A stretch of 64,000 bases of DNA from Edwardsiella anguillarum (GTDB taxonomy: Bacteria > Pseudomonadota > Gammaproteobacteria > Enterobacterales > Enterobacteriaceae), in the NCBI RefSeq assembly GCF_008801815.1, contig NZ_VZOX01000005.1; one strand, written 5' to 3'. Numbering within the stretch: the stretch's first letter is position 1; each line of letters opens with the position of its first letter. A model generated the notes under the pieces. That model searched no databases. It was given only the letters and a program-made list of their open reading frames with translations, and was not told the origin of the DNA. Below are positions 1 through 8,303 of the stretch, one piece after another. A program made the translations under genes and the position numbers.

Positions 1-1342
1 AGTGCGCGGCGCGAGCGCCGGCGCTGGAAGGTGTTGTCTGCGAGGGGGCCAACAGCTGGGCCAACAGCTGCTGCAGGGCCTGCAGCAGATTGCTGGCCCA
101 AAAACGCCCGCGTGGCGTCAGCGTGAGGCAGTGCTCCCGCAGGCGTAGCAAATCACAGGATTGCCACTGCAGCAGCAGCGGCAGCAGCGGCGCAGGATCG
201 TCGAGCAGGGTGGCGAGATCCAACCGCCCGGTTTCGATGCCGCCCTGCAGCGCCAGGCGCCAGCGGTGCTGCGGCGCGGGCGCGCTCAGCATCATCAACG
301 GCTTGTCCGCGGTGTCCAGCCGTTGATAGTAGGCCTCCAGGGAGCGCTGCAGCATATAGGACTGGCCATCCAGGTGGCCGCCGGCGCCGCTGCCGAAGGC
401 CAGACAGTCGGCACCCTGCTTGATCAGCAGGTTATACAGGTTGCGCTCGCGGGTGGTACGTGCCCAGTGGCTGTTGCTGAGCTGGCGCCAGCCCCGCTTA
501 TCCAGCTCATCGAGCGCATGCAGGTAGAATGCCTGGCGCTCGGCGGCGTCGGCGACGCGGGCGCGGGCGTTGGCGACGGCCTTGGCCAGCGGCGTCGAGG
601 GCAGCAGATTGAGCGCGTAGAGATCGACGCCGTCCAGCGGTAAATCGTTGACGATATCCAGATCGTTTTGCCACTCCCGTGCGGTCTGTCCCGGCAGACC
701 AAACATCAGGTCGCAGATCACCGCCGCCCGGTCACGCTCGGCCAGCGCCCGCAGAAAGGCGATGGCCCGATCGCGATCGGCCCGCCGCCCCATGCGCTGG
801 CGCAGACGAGTATCAAAGGTCTGGATACCGATGGAGAAACGGTTGGCGCCGGCCGCCAGACAGGCGTCGATACGTGCATCGTCAAAGTTCAGCACGCGTC
901 CTTCGACGGTGATTTCGCCGTCGGCGGCCAGCGGTAGCGCGCTGCGCAGCTGGGTGATCAGGCGATACAGCTGCTCAGCGCTCAGGGCGCTGGGGGTGCC
1001 GCCGCCCAGGTAGACGGCGTGGATGGGCGCCGACTGCTGCAGCGGCAGGGCGCTCTCCAGGGCGATTTCGCGCTGCAGGTAGTCGCAGTAGCGGGCTACG
1101 GCCTGTTCGCTGAAGCGGTTTTGATAAAAGCCACAGAAGGTACAGTGGGTGGCGCAAAAGGGGATATGTACATAGACCAGGCGCTTATTGGGCGACAGGG
1201 TGCGCTGGCACAGCTGCTGCCAGCCCTGCGCCAGGGCGTCGGCGGGCAGGGGCTGCTGATGGCGCCAGGGCATGGTGGCCCAGCGTTCGGGGAAGGGAAT
1301 GCCTTCGGCCGCGGCCAGATAGGGGGTAATGTCCAGCGTCAT
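1..1342 (-). CDS. hutW: Anaerobic haem-degrading radical SAM enzyme HutW/ChuW (partial at window edge)
   Basis: The start ATG is at 1340-1342 and the frame is still open at base 1, so about 447 codons are visible. This is near the family's full length, and only the last few residues should be missing. Around residues 65-75 the reading is YVHIPFCATHCTFCGFYQN; its three cysteines (CxxxCxxC) bind the radical-SAM 4Fe-4S cluster. A GGGTPS motif of the HemN/HutW superfamily follows. HutW/ChuW opens the haem ring without oxygen, releasing iron and a linear tetrapyrrole. A near-perfect Fur box lies 37 bp upstream, which favours haem-iron use over coproporphyrinogen oxidation (HemN). Partner genes hutX and hutZ, if present, would lie outside the window. 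Confidence 0.88.
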   Translation of the reverse strand, partial: MTLDITPYLAAAEGIPFPERWATMPWRHQQPLPADALAQGWQQLCQRTLSPNKRLVYVHIPFCATHCTFCGFYQNRFSEQAVARYCDYLQREIALESALPLQQSAPIHAVYLGGGTPSALSAEQLYRLITQLRSALPLAADGEITVEGRVLNFDDARIDACLAAGANRFSIGIQTFDTRLRQRMGRRADRDRAIAFLRALAERDRAAVICDLMFGLPGQTAREWQNDLDIVNDLPLDGVDLYALNLLPSTPLAKAVANARARVADAAERQAFYLHALDELDKRGWRQLSNSHWARTTRERNLYNLLIKQGADCLAFGSGAGGHLDGQSYMLQRSLEAYYQRLDTADKPLMMLSAPAPQHRWRLALQGGIETGRLDLATLLDDPAPLLPLLLQWQSCDLLRLREHCLTLTPRGRFWASNLLQALQQLLAQLLAPSQTTPSSAGARAAH

Positions 1343-1378
1343 GGTAACTCTCCGTTAATACCTGAACTGCGCGGCATT

Positions 1379-1399
1379 GAATGATAATAGTTATCATTC
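1379..1399. promoter_or_regulatory. Fur box upstream of hutW
   Basis: Two 9-bp arms, GAATGATAA and TTATCATTC, flank a TAG spacer and form an almost perfect inverted repeat that matches the 19-bp Fur consensus. The site lies 37-57 bp before the hutW start codon, where it would cover the promoter. Iron-replete Fur should repress hutW (inference from known Fur biology). Confidence 0.88.
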
Positions 1400-1513
1400 G
1401 ATCAACGGTAATGCGAATTGTTCATGATCTGGATCAAGCGAGAGAGCACAAAAAGATAAAGCGCGGGGGATCAGGGGATGTCGGGACGCCGCGGGCGGGC
1501 GTCCCGTTCGTGC

Positions 1514-2560
1514 TCAGAGGCGGCTGCCGGCCGCATCGGCCAGCTGGGCCAGCAGCCGTTCGCTGTCCTCCCAGCCCAGGCAGGGGTCGGTGATCGACTG
1601 CCCGTAGATCAGCGCCTGTCCGGGCAGATTTTTCTGCGCCCCTTCGGCGATGAAGCTCTCCGCCATGATCCCGACAATACTGCGGGAACCGGCGCGGATC
1701 TGGCCGGCGACCGCCTCGGCGACGTTAAGCTGCCTGCGGTGCTGTTTCTGGCTGTTGCCGTGGCTGGCGTCGACGATCAGGTAGGGCGGTAGATCGAACT
1801 GGCGCAGCTGCTGGCAGGTCTGCTCCACGTCGGCCGGATGGTAGTTGGGCACCTTGCCGCCGCGCATGATGATATGGCCAAACGGGTTGCCGCTGGTCTG
1901 GTAGATGGTCATCCGGCCATCCTTATCCGGCGACAGGAACATATGGCTGGCGCGGGCGGCGCGGATGGCGTCGATGGCGATGCGGGTGCTGCCGTCGGTG
2001 CCGTTTTTAAAACCGACTGGACAGGAGAGCGCCGAGGCCATCTCGCGGTGGATCTGGCTCTCCGTGGTACGCGCGCCGATGGCGCCCCAGCTGATCAGGT
2101 CGGCAATATATTGCCCGGTCACCATATCTAAAAATTCTGTCGCGGTGGGCACTCCCAGCTGATTGACCCGCAGCAGCAGCTCACGGGCCAGACGGATGCC
2201 GTGGTTGACGCGGCAGGCGCCGTTCAGATCCGGGTCGGAGATTAGCCCCTTCCAGCCGATAACGGTGCGCGGCTTCTCAAAATAGGTGCGCATCACGATC
2301 TCCAGACGATCCCGATAGCGCTGGCACAGGGGGGCCAGGCGCTGGGCGTAATCCAGCGCCGCTGCCGTATCGTGGATGGAGCAGGGACCAATGATGACCA
2401 GCAGGCGGGGATCATCGCCCTGAAGGATGCGTTCAATTCGTTTTCGTGACGTTGTCACGTGTTCTGCCACCGACGGATCGATAGGCAGTTGCTGCGCCAG
2501 TTCTGCGGGCGAAATCAGTGTATCGATGCGCGCAGTACGCAGTTCATCGGTTTTGTGCAT
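1514..2560 (-). CDS. aroH: 3-deoxy-7-phosphoheptulonate synthase, Trp-sensitive type
   Basis: 348 residues, the same length as E. coli AroH. It condenses phosphoenolpyruvate and erythrose 4-phosphate in the first step of the shikimate pathway. The N-terminus MHKTDELRTARI matches the AroH subtype, so the start is set at 2560, not at an upstream in-frame codon at 2629. Class I DAHP-synthase motifs are visible: VIIGPCSIHD, YFEKPRT, GWKGLISDPDLNG and SQIHREMASALS. The Trp-sensitive assignment is supported by a TrpR operator at 2677-2694 overlapping the probable promoter. A matS site lies inside the gene at 2446-2458. PEP for the reaction could come from the neighbouring ppsA product. Confidence 0.95.
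   Translation of the reverse strand: MHKTDELRTARIDTLISPAELAQQLPIDPSVAEHVTTSRKRIERILQGDDPRLLVIIGPCSIHDTAAALDYAQRLAPLCQRYRDRLEIVMRTYFEKPRTVIGWKGLISDPDLNGACRVNHGIRLARELLLRVNQLGVPTATEFLDMVTGQYIADLISWGAIGARTTESQIHREMASALSCPVGFKNGTDGSTRIAIDAIRAARASHMFLSPDKDGRMTIYQTSGNPFGHIIMRGGKVPNYHPADVEQTCQQLRQFDLPPYLIVDASHGNSQKQHRRQLNVAEAVAGQIRAGSRSIVGIMAESFIAEGAQKNLPGQALIYGQSITDPCLGWEDSERLLAQLADAAGSRL
2446..2458. other. matS site (MatP binding) inside aroH
   Basis: GTGACGTTGTCAC matches the 13-bp matS consensus GTGACRNYGTCAC at every position. In enteric bacteria matS occurs almost only in the Ter macrodomain, where MatP binds it to organise the terminus. Two more perfect matches occur at 30495 and 51833. Confidence 0.85.
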
Positions 2561-2676
2561 GGCTGTCTCTAAAGCTGGTCTTCTCAACGGCAGGAGTACC
2601 GGGAAGTGATGGGGATCACGATAAAGCAATTACCGGACAAATCAATAGAGCGGCGCTGCTTTTGTGAGCAGTTGAT

Positions 2677-2694
2677 GTACTTTCTTACTAGTAC
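2677..2694. promoter_or_regulatory. TrpR operator of aroH
   Basis: GTACTTTCTTACTAGTAC matches the trp operator: the half-site ACTAGTAC is perfect and the outer GTACT of the other half is kept. Read on the minus strand, it fills the 17-bp spacer between a possible -35 (CTGACG, near 2703) and -10 (GTACAT), so bound TrpR would block RNA polymerase. This is the arrangement known for E. coli aroH. Confidence 0.85.
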
Positions 2695-2772
2695 ATGCGT
2701 CAGGTCGCACAATAAGCGCCTTTTTTGCCCGCCCCGCGACGCATGGATGCGGCGGCAGGGGCAGGCGCCATC

Positions 2773-3594
2773 TCAATACATGCGGCGATTGAGCCCCAGG
2801 GTATCGATGATTTTGGCGGCGATCTCTTCGACGGAGTGGTTGGTGGTATTGAGGTAGCGGATCTGGTGCTTGCGGTAGAGCGCCTCGACCTCACCCAGCT
2901 CCAGACGGCACTGGCGCAGGGACGCGTAGCGGCTGTTTTCCCGGCGTCCCTCACGGATCGCCGTCAGCCGCTCGGGGTTGATCGTCAGGCCAAACAGCTT
3001 GTCCTGGTGTTCGCGCAGCGCGGGGGGCAGCTGCAGGTTGTCCATGTCGTCGGCGGTGAACGGATAATTGGCGGCAAAGATGCCAAACTGCATCGCCAGA
3101 TACAGGCTGGTGGGGGTCTTGCCGCAGCGTGAGACGCCCAGCAGAATCACCTGGGCGCGCTCCAGGTTGCGCAGCGAGATACCGTCGTCGTGGGCTAGGG
3201 TGTAATCAACCGCGGCGATACGCGCATCGTAGCGGTTCAGATTATGGGCCGTTAGACCATGGGTCAGGTTGGCAACGTGCACCGGCTGGATACCCAGCTC
3301 CGCCTGCAGCGGCGACACCAGCGCACGGACGATGTCCTGGCAGAAGCCCTCGCTGCTTTCGATAATCGTGCGGATGCGCGGCGAGACGATAGAGTAAAAC
3401 ACCAGCGGGCGATCGCCGCTGCGCTGGTAGATGGCGTTGATTTGCTGCCGTACGGCCTCTGCCCGCTCTTCGGTTTCGACAAAGGGCAGGGTATAGCTGG
3501 TGGCGTCCAACGCGAACTGCGACAGCACGGCGTGCCCTAGCACCTCTGCGGTAATGGCCGTTCCGTCGGAAATATAGAACACGCTTCTCTTCAT
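2773..3594 (-). CDS. ppsR: PEP synthase regulatory protein (kinase / pyrophosphorylase)
   Basis: 273 residues of the PSRP (DUF299) family. The protein inactivates PEP synthase by ADP-dependent phosphorylation of a threonine and reactivates it by Pi-dependent phosphorolysis. The N-terminus MKRSVFYISDGTAITAE is typical, and a P-loop GVSRCGKT sits at residues 153-160. It is divergent from ppsA, its target, across a 413-bp spacer, as in E. coli. A minus-strand SD (AGGAG) lies just before the start. Confidence 0.95.
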   Translation of the reverse strand: MKRSVFYISDGTAITAEVLGHAVLSQFALDATSYTLPFVETEERAEAVRQQINAIYQRSGDRPLVFYSIVSPRIRTIIESSEGFCQDIVRALVSPLQAELGIQPVHVANLTHGLTAHNLNRYDARIAAVDYTLAHDDGISLRNLERAQVILLGVSRCGKTPTSLYLAMQFGIFAANYPFTADDMDNLQLPPALREHQDKLFGLTINPERLTAIREGRRENSRYASLRQCRLELGEVEALYRKHQIRYLNTTNHSVEEIAAKIIDTLGLNRRMY

Positions 3595-4007
3595 GCTCTC
3601 CTCCTGTTGATGGGGGCTGGACCACCGCGACCGCGGTATGTCGCTGCCCGGCTGATAAATAGCACGAATGTATTTTTAAGACTACAGTTAATTGAAGACT
3701 GGTCAGGAAAGTCTTTGCTTTCAATATGCTGTAGCCATTCTGCCGCCACTGTGCCCCGCACTGCCGGTCGATACGCTGACGATCGCGCGCGGCGTGCTTC
3801 AGCATGGGCGTGACGGGGGGAATAATGGCTGACGTATTTCAGCACATCCAAGTAAAAAAGTGCGTTTTTTCCATTGAAGGCAAATTCTACGCTAGGTGTA
3901 ACGATTCACCTATCTTGGTCTGTGCCGACATTGTGTTAGTCTGATTATGCCGCGTTGGCGGTGTCTTGTCTCCGAAACCCATGCTTTGAAATAAAAGGAT
4001 TGCTTCG
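3595..4007. other. Divergent ppsR-ppsA intergenic region (413 bp)
   Basis: No coding sequence is supported here. The region carries a Cra-like operator at 3895-3910 and an AT-rich ppsA promoter stretch around 3930-3950. The remainder, 3650-3890, shows nothing recognisable. Confidence 0.7.
3895..3910. promoter_or_regulatory. Cra (FruR) operator upstream of ppsA
   Basis: GGTGTAACGATTCACC, read on the minus strand as GGTGAATCGTTACACC, contains the Cra core TGAATCGNTNNA with symmetrical flanks. It lies about 100 bp before ppsA, a classic target that Cra activates during growth on gluconeogenic carbon. The factor assignment is by consensus only. Confidence 0.75.
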
Positions 4008-6383
4008 ATGTCTAGTAATGGCGCGCAATTACAGAATGTGGTGTGGTACAACCAGCTCGGGATGCACGATGTCGAGAGGGTCGGCGGTAAAAATGCCTCT
4101 CTGGGAGAGATGATAACCAACCTGTCTGAGCTGGGCGTGTCGGTGCCGAATGGCTTTGCCACAACGGCGCAGGCGTTTAATGATTTTCTGGAACAGAGCG
4201 GCGTCAACCAGCGGATCTATGCGCTGTTGGATCAGACGGACATCGATGACGTAGACGCACTGGCGCGGGCGGGAGCGCAGATCCGCCGCTGGGTGATCGA
4301 AACCCCGTTTCCGGCGACGCTGGAGGCGGAGATTCGCAGCGCCTATGCCACCTTGGCCGCGGACAACGCCAATGCCTCCTTCGCCGTGCGCTCCTCGGCG
4401 ACGGCGGAGGATATGCCCGATGCCTCGTTTGCCGGGCAGCAGGAGACCTTTCTCAACGTACAGGGCATCGATGCGGTGATGACGGCGGTGAAGCATGTCT
4501 TCGCCTCGCTGTTTAACGATCGCGCCATTTCGTACCGGGTACACCAGGGCTATGACCACCGCGGCGTGGCGCTCTCTGCCGGGGTGCAGCTGATGGTGCG
4601 CTCCGATCTGGCGGCCTCCGGGGTGATGTTTACTCTGGATACCGAGTCGGGATTCGATCAGGTGGTCTTTATCACCTCGGCCTATGGGCTGGGCGAAATG
4701 GTGGTGCAGGGGGCGGTAAACCCCGATGAGTTTTACGTGCACAAACCGACCCTGCAGGCGGGGCGGCCCGCCATCGTGCGCCGCACGCTGGGCTCGAAGA
4801 AGATCCGCATGGTGTATGCCGACAGTCAGGAGCACGGAAAGCAGGTGCGCATTGAGGATGTCCCCGCGGCGCAGAGCGGGCGCTTTAGCCTGAGCGACGG
4901 GGAGATCCAGCAGCTGGCCCGGCAGGCGCTACTGATCGAACAGCACTATGGCCGTCCGATGGACATCGAGTGGGCCAAGGATGGGCACAGCGGCAAGCTG
5001 TACATCGTTCAGGCCCGTCCGGAGACCGTGCGGGCCAACGAGCAGGTGATGGAGCGCTATCAGCTGAGCCAGCGCGGCGAGGTGCTGGTGGAGGGGCGCG
5101 CCATCGGCCATCGCATCGGCGCCGGGCCGGTGAAGGTGATTACCCGCATCAGCGAGATGCACCTGATCCAGGCGGGCGATGTGCTGGTGACGGACATGAC
5201 CGATCCGGACTGGGAGCCGATCATGAAGCGGGCCTCGGCGATCGTCACCAACCGCGGCGGACGCACCTGCCATGCGGCGATTATCGCGCGTGAGCTGGGG
5301 ATCCCGGCGGTCGTCGGCTGCGGCGATGCCACCGAGCGCCTGCGGCCGGGGACGGCGGTGACGGTGTCCTGCGCCGAGGGGGATACCGGCTATGTTTACC
5401 GCGGGCAGATCGACTTCAGCGTGCAGAGTTCGCAGGTCGAGCAGATGCCCACGCTTCCCCTGAAGATCATGATGAACGTCGGCAACCCGGACCGCGCCTT
5501 TGACTTCGCCCGCCTGCCCAACGATGGCGTGGGGCTGGCGCGCCTGGAGTTCATCATTAACCGGATGATCGGCGTGCATCCGCGCGCGGCGCTGGAGTTC
5601 GATCGCCAGGATGCGGCGGTACAGGCGGAGATCCGTCAGATGATGCAGGGGTTTGACGATCCGGTGGAGTTCTACGTCAGCCGCCTGACCGAGGGCATCG
5701 CGACGCTGGCGGCGGCATTCTGGCCCAAGCGGGTGATCGTCCGCCTGTCAGACTTTAAGTCGAATGAGTATGCCAATCTGATCGGCGGTGAGCGCTATGA
5801 GCCCCATGAGGAGAACCCGATGCTGGGGTTCCGCGGCGCCGGTCGCTATGTGGCGGAGAGCTTTGCCCCTTGCTTCGCCCTGGAGTGCGACGCCATTAAG
5901 CGGGTGCGCAATACGATGGGGCTGACCAACGTCGAGGTGATGATCCCCTTCGTCCGCACGGTGGAGCAGGCGCAGGCGGTGGTCTCCCAGCTGGCGAAAG
6001 AGGGGCTGCGCCGCGGTGAAAACGGCCTGAAGGTGATCATGATGTGCGAGATCCCCTCCAATGCGTTGCTGGCCGACGATTTCCTGGCCCATTTCGACGG
6101 CTTCTCCATCGGCTCTAACGATATGACGCAGCTCACCCTGGGACTGGATCGTGACTCTGGGGTGGTCTCTGCGCTGTTTGACGAGCGCAACGCGGCGGTG
6201 AAGGCGCTGTTGTCGATGGCTATCCGCAGCGCCAAGGCGCAGGGGAAATATGTAGGGATCTGCGGTCAGGGCCCCTCGGATCATGAGGACTTTGCCCGCT
6301 GGTTAATGGAGCAGGGAATTGACAGCCTGTCGCTGAATCCGGATACGGTGGTACAGACCTGGATTAATCTGGCAGAAAAATAA
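4008..6383 (+). CDS. ppsA: Phosphoenolpyruvate synthase
   Basis: 791 residues, against 792 in E. coli. It converts pyruvate, ATP and water to PEP, AMP and Pi for gluconeogenesis. Domains in order: N-terminal ATP-grasp (about 15-345, with VRSSATAEDMPDASFAGQQE), the swivelling phosphohistidine domain with GGRTCHAAIIARELG (active His near residue 422), and a C-terminal PEP/pyruvate-binding barrel ending in the SIGSNDMTQL and GICGQGPSD motifs. SD AAAGGA precedes the ATG. A Cra site lies upstream and a strong terminator follows. The product is controlled by PpsR, encoded divergently. Confidence 0.97.
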   Translation: MSSNGAQLQNVVWYNQLGMHDVERVGGKNASLGEMITNLSELGVSVPNGFATTAQAFNDFLEQSGVNQRIYALLDQTDIDDVDALARAGAQIRRWVIETPFPATLEAEIRSAYATLAADNANASFAVRSSATAEDMPDASFAGQQETFLNVQGIDAVMTAVKHVFASLFNDRAISYRVHQGYDHRGVALSAGVQLMVRSDLAASGVMFTLDTESGFDQVVFITSAYGLGEMVVQGAVNPDEFYVHKPTLQAGRPAIVRRTLGSKKIRMVYADSQEHGKQVRIEDVPAAQSGRFSLSDGEIQQLARQALLIEQHYGRPMDIEWAKDGHSGKLYIVQARPETVRANEQVMERYQLSQRGEVLVEGRAIGHRIGAGPVKVITRISEMHLIQAGDVLVTDMTDPDWEPIMKRASAIVTNRGGRTCHAAIIARELGIPAVVGCGDATERLRPGTAVTVSCAEGDTGYVYRGQIDFSVQSSQVEQMPTLPLKIMMNVGNPDRAFDFARLPNDGVGLARLEFIINRMIGVHPRAALEFDRQDAAVQAEIRQMMQGFDDPVEFYVSRLTEGIATLAAAFWPKRVIVRLSDFKSNEYANLIGGERYEPHEENPMLGFRGAGRYVAESFAPCFALECDAIKRVRNTMGLTNVEVMIPFVRTVEQAQAVVSQLAKEGLRRGENGLKVIMMCEIPSNALLADDFLAHFDGFSIGSNDMTQLTLGLDRDSGVVSALFDERNAAVKALLSMAIRSAKAQGKYVGICGQGPSDHEDFARWLMEQGIDSLSLNPDTVVQTWINLAEK

Positions 6384-6404
6384 GCGTTATTTTGGCCACA
6401 GGCT

Positions 6405-6435
6405 AAACGGTCGCTGCGATGCGGCCGTTTTTTCT
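6405..6435 (+). terminator. Rho-independent terminator of ppsA
   Basis: AACGGTCGC and GCGGCCGTT pair around a TGCGAT loop, followed by a run of T. It ends the ppsA transcript 22 bp after the stop codon. Confidence 0.85.
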
Positions 6436-6501
6436 AGCGCTTTTATTTCTTCTCGCCGCGATACAAATAAATGATCGGTTACCATTTGAAACATGGCGGA
6501 T

Positions 6502-6600
6502 AAAAAAAAAGCCCATCAAAGCGATGGGCAAAGACTACACACAGCAATAGGGAGAGAAATCCGCAGGCCCGCGCTGGCACCGATGCACATTTCTGGATCC
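6502..6600 (-). ncRNA. rprA: RprA small regulatory RNA
   Basis: The minus strand reads TTGCTGTGTGTAGTCTTTGC, then a GCCCATC/GATGGGC hairpin and nine T. This is essentially identical to the 3' part of E. coli RprA, with only the loop changed. The 5' half is GC-rich and differs from E. coli, so the 5' end near 6600 is an estimate from a possible -10 (TCTGAT, 6612-6607). RprA is an Hfq-dependent RNA that activates rpoS translation and is made under the Rcs phosphorelay. A sequence resembling an RcsB box (TAAGAATCACTCCCA) lies at 6633-6619. In E. coli rprA also sits next to ydiK. Confidence 0.88.
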
Positions 6601-6618
6601 GGGGGAATCAGACGGTTT

Positions 6619-6633
6619 TGGGAGTGATTCTTA
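6619..6633 (-). promoter_or_regulatory. Possible RcsB box of rprA
   Basis: TAAGAATCACTCCCA on the minus strand resembles the RcsAB consensus TAAGAATATTCCTA, with one extra base in the centre. It lies just upstream of the inferred rprA promoter. The similarity is partial and the spacing is not certain because the 5' end of RprA is inferred. Confidence 0.4.
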
Positions 6634-6873
6634 TTGACACCGCGCTGAAGACATTACAGGGCTGGATTATATATCTAATTTATTACTATGACGATAGCTA
6701 ATCTATAAAAAATGGAGAATACAGAAATTTCACTGGGCAACGGGAGGAAAGGAATATGTACAGCGATTTTCGTTTCATTACTTAAATAAAACCGCAGGCT
6801 GTTGAATAAATACCCGATGGGATTCATGTTGGCTATTTTAATCGCGCGAGCGCAGAGGACCTGCCGCATTTTA

Positions 6874-6901
6874 GGCGGCGTCTCCCGGGGCAGACGCCGC
6901 C
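6874..6901 (-). terminator. Terminator-like hairpin after ydiK
   Basis: GGCGGCGTCT and AGACGCCGCC form a perfect 10-bp GC-rich stem with an 8-nt loop, 7 bp beyond the ydiK stop. On the minus strand it is followed only by TAAAATG, so the T-tract is weak. Confidence 0.6.
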
Positions 6902-6908
6902 CATTATC

Positions 6909-8006
6909 TTACTGCCGTTTATCTAACGCCTCGCTGACCTGGCGGGCATCTCTCAGCGGCGCCGGCGCCTCGCTGATCCAGACGGAAACCAGACGATAAG
7001 AGACCGCCAGCACGACGGGGCCGATAAACAGGCCGATCATGCCAAAGGCCAGCAGGCCGCCGATAACGCCGGAGAGCACCAGTAGCATCGGCAGATCGGC
7101 GCCCAGGCGGATCAGCGCCGGACGCAGCACGTTATCCATGGTGCCGACTACGCCGCTCCATACCAGCAGCACCGTTGCCCAGGTGTTATCACCGCTCCAG
7201 TACAGCCAGGCGACGGCCGGGATCAGCACCAGCAGCGGGCCCAGCTGGGCCAGGCAGCAGATAAACATCACCACCGTCAACAGGACGGCATAGTGGATGC
7301 CGCTGATCGCCAGCCCGATGCCCGCCAGCAGCGACTGGGCCAGCGCGGTGACGACGACGCCCAGCGCGACGGCGCGAATGGCCTGACCGCCCAGGATCAC
7401 CGCCGCGTCGCCGCGGTCGGCGGCCAGGCGGATAGCGAAGCGGCGGATGCCAAAGGCGACCTCCTCGCCCCGGCTATACAGCAGGGCGCTGAACAACAGC
7501 ATCAGAGAGCAGTGTAGGAAGAAGCCGCCGACATGGGCCGCCTGGGTAATAAACCAGGTGATCCCTTGGCCGATATAGGGCTGGATCTTGGTGACCAGAA
7601 CCCCTTCGTTCATCAGCCCCTGCCAGCTGGCATACAGCTTGGCTCCGATCAGCGGCAGCGTCTGCAGCCACTCCAGCTGCGGCATCTGCCAGCTGCGGGC
7701 ATTGGCTGCCCAGTCAAGGATCGGGCCTGCGTTGCCGATCAGGCTGGTAATCACCATGCCGATGGGCAGTACAAACAGCAGCAGAAGCAGCAGCGTCATC
7801 AGCACGACTGCGATCCAGCGCTTGCCCCACAGGTGATTTTGCAGCCAAATCAGCACCGGCCAGGTCGCAATCACCACCATGCTGGCCCAGGTAAAGCCCA
7901 GAATAAACGGCTGAACCACCCACAGACAGGAGATGATCAGCAGGGCAATAAACAGCGACCCAAAAATAATCCGGGCCAAATCATACTTCGGTAGTGGCTT
8001 ATCCAT
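6909..8006 (-). CDS. ydiK: AI-2E family (UPF0118) inner-membrane transporter YdiK
   Basis: 365 residues with about eight hydrophobic segments, two near the N-terminus (about 10-60) and the rest in the C-terminal half. It belongs to the AI-2E exporter/permease family; the substrate of YdiK is unknown. The start at 8006 (MDKPLPKYD) has GGAG just upstream; an in-frame ATG at 8015 has a poorer SD. The gene is flanked by rprA and ydiJ. Confidence 0.85.
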   Translation of the reverse strand: MDKPLPKYDLARIIFGSLFIALLIISCLWVVQPFILGFTWASMVVIATWPVLIWLQNHLWGKRWIAVVLMTLLLLLLFVLPIGMVITSLIGNAGPILDWAANARSWQMPQLEWLQTLPLIGAKLYASWQGLMNEGVLVTKIQPYIGQGITWFITQAAHVGGFFLHCSLMLLFSALLYSRGEEVAFGIRRFAIRLAADRGDAAVILGGQAIRAVALGVVVTALAQSLLAGIGLAISGIHYAVLLTVVMFICCLAQLGPLLVLIPAVAWLYWSGDNTWATVLLVWSGVVGTMDNVLRPALIRLGADLPMLLVLSGVIGGLLAFGMIGLFIGPVVLAVSYRLVSVWISEAPAPLRDARQVSEALDKRQ

Positions 8007-8303
8007 AGTCTCCATCTCAATTGTGCGCGGCGGCGTGCGCGGCGCTTATGATGACTCAGGATAGTGGGAAAACCCAGCTCCTGCATGCAGATCTTTAGCG
8101 GCGTGCGCGCGGCGTAGAAAATTTCACCGCCTGCTGTTTTGTGATAGCGTGAGGAGTAACCGGTTGAATTCAGGCATGGCTACCGCACGGCGGGGCGCGG
8201 CCGCGCGACTGGGGCGTCGCATCGGCCAGTCGCGATACTCGGCGCGGCGTATGGCAGGGGGCGGGCCTGTGAGCCCGCGGAGCACACACTATGGACAGGA
8301 TTT

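Noticed and set aside
1482..1506. GC-rich hairpin after aroH as a terminator
   Set aside because: The 9-bp stem CGGGACGCC/GGCGTCCCG is real, but no T-run follows on the minus strand, so termination there is not supported.
5352..5370. matS-like sequence GTGACGGTGTCCT in ppsA
   Set aside because: Two mismatches in the conserved right half-site; MatP needs GTCAC.
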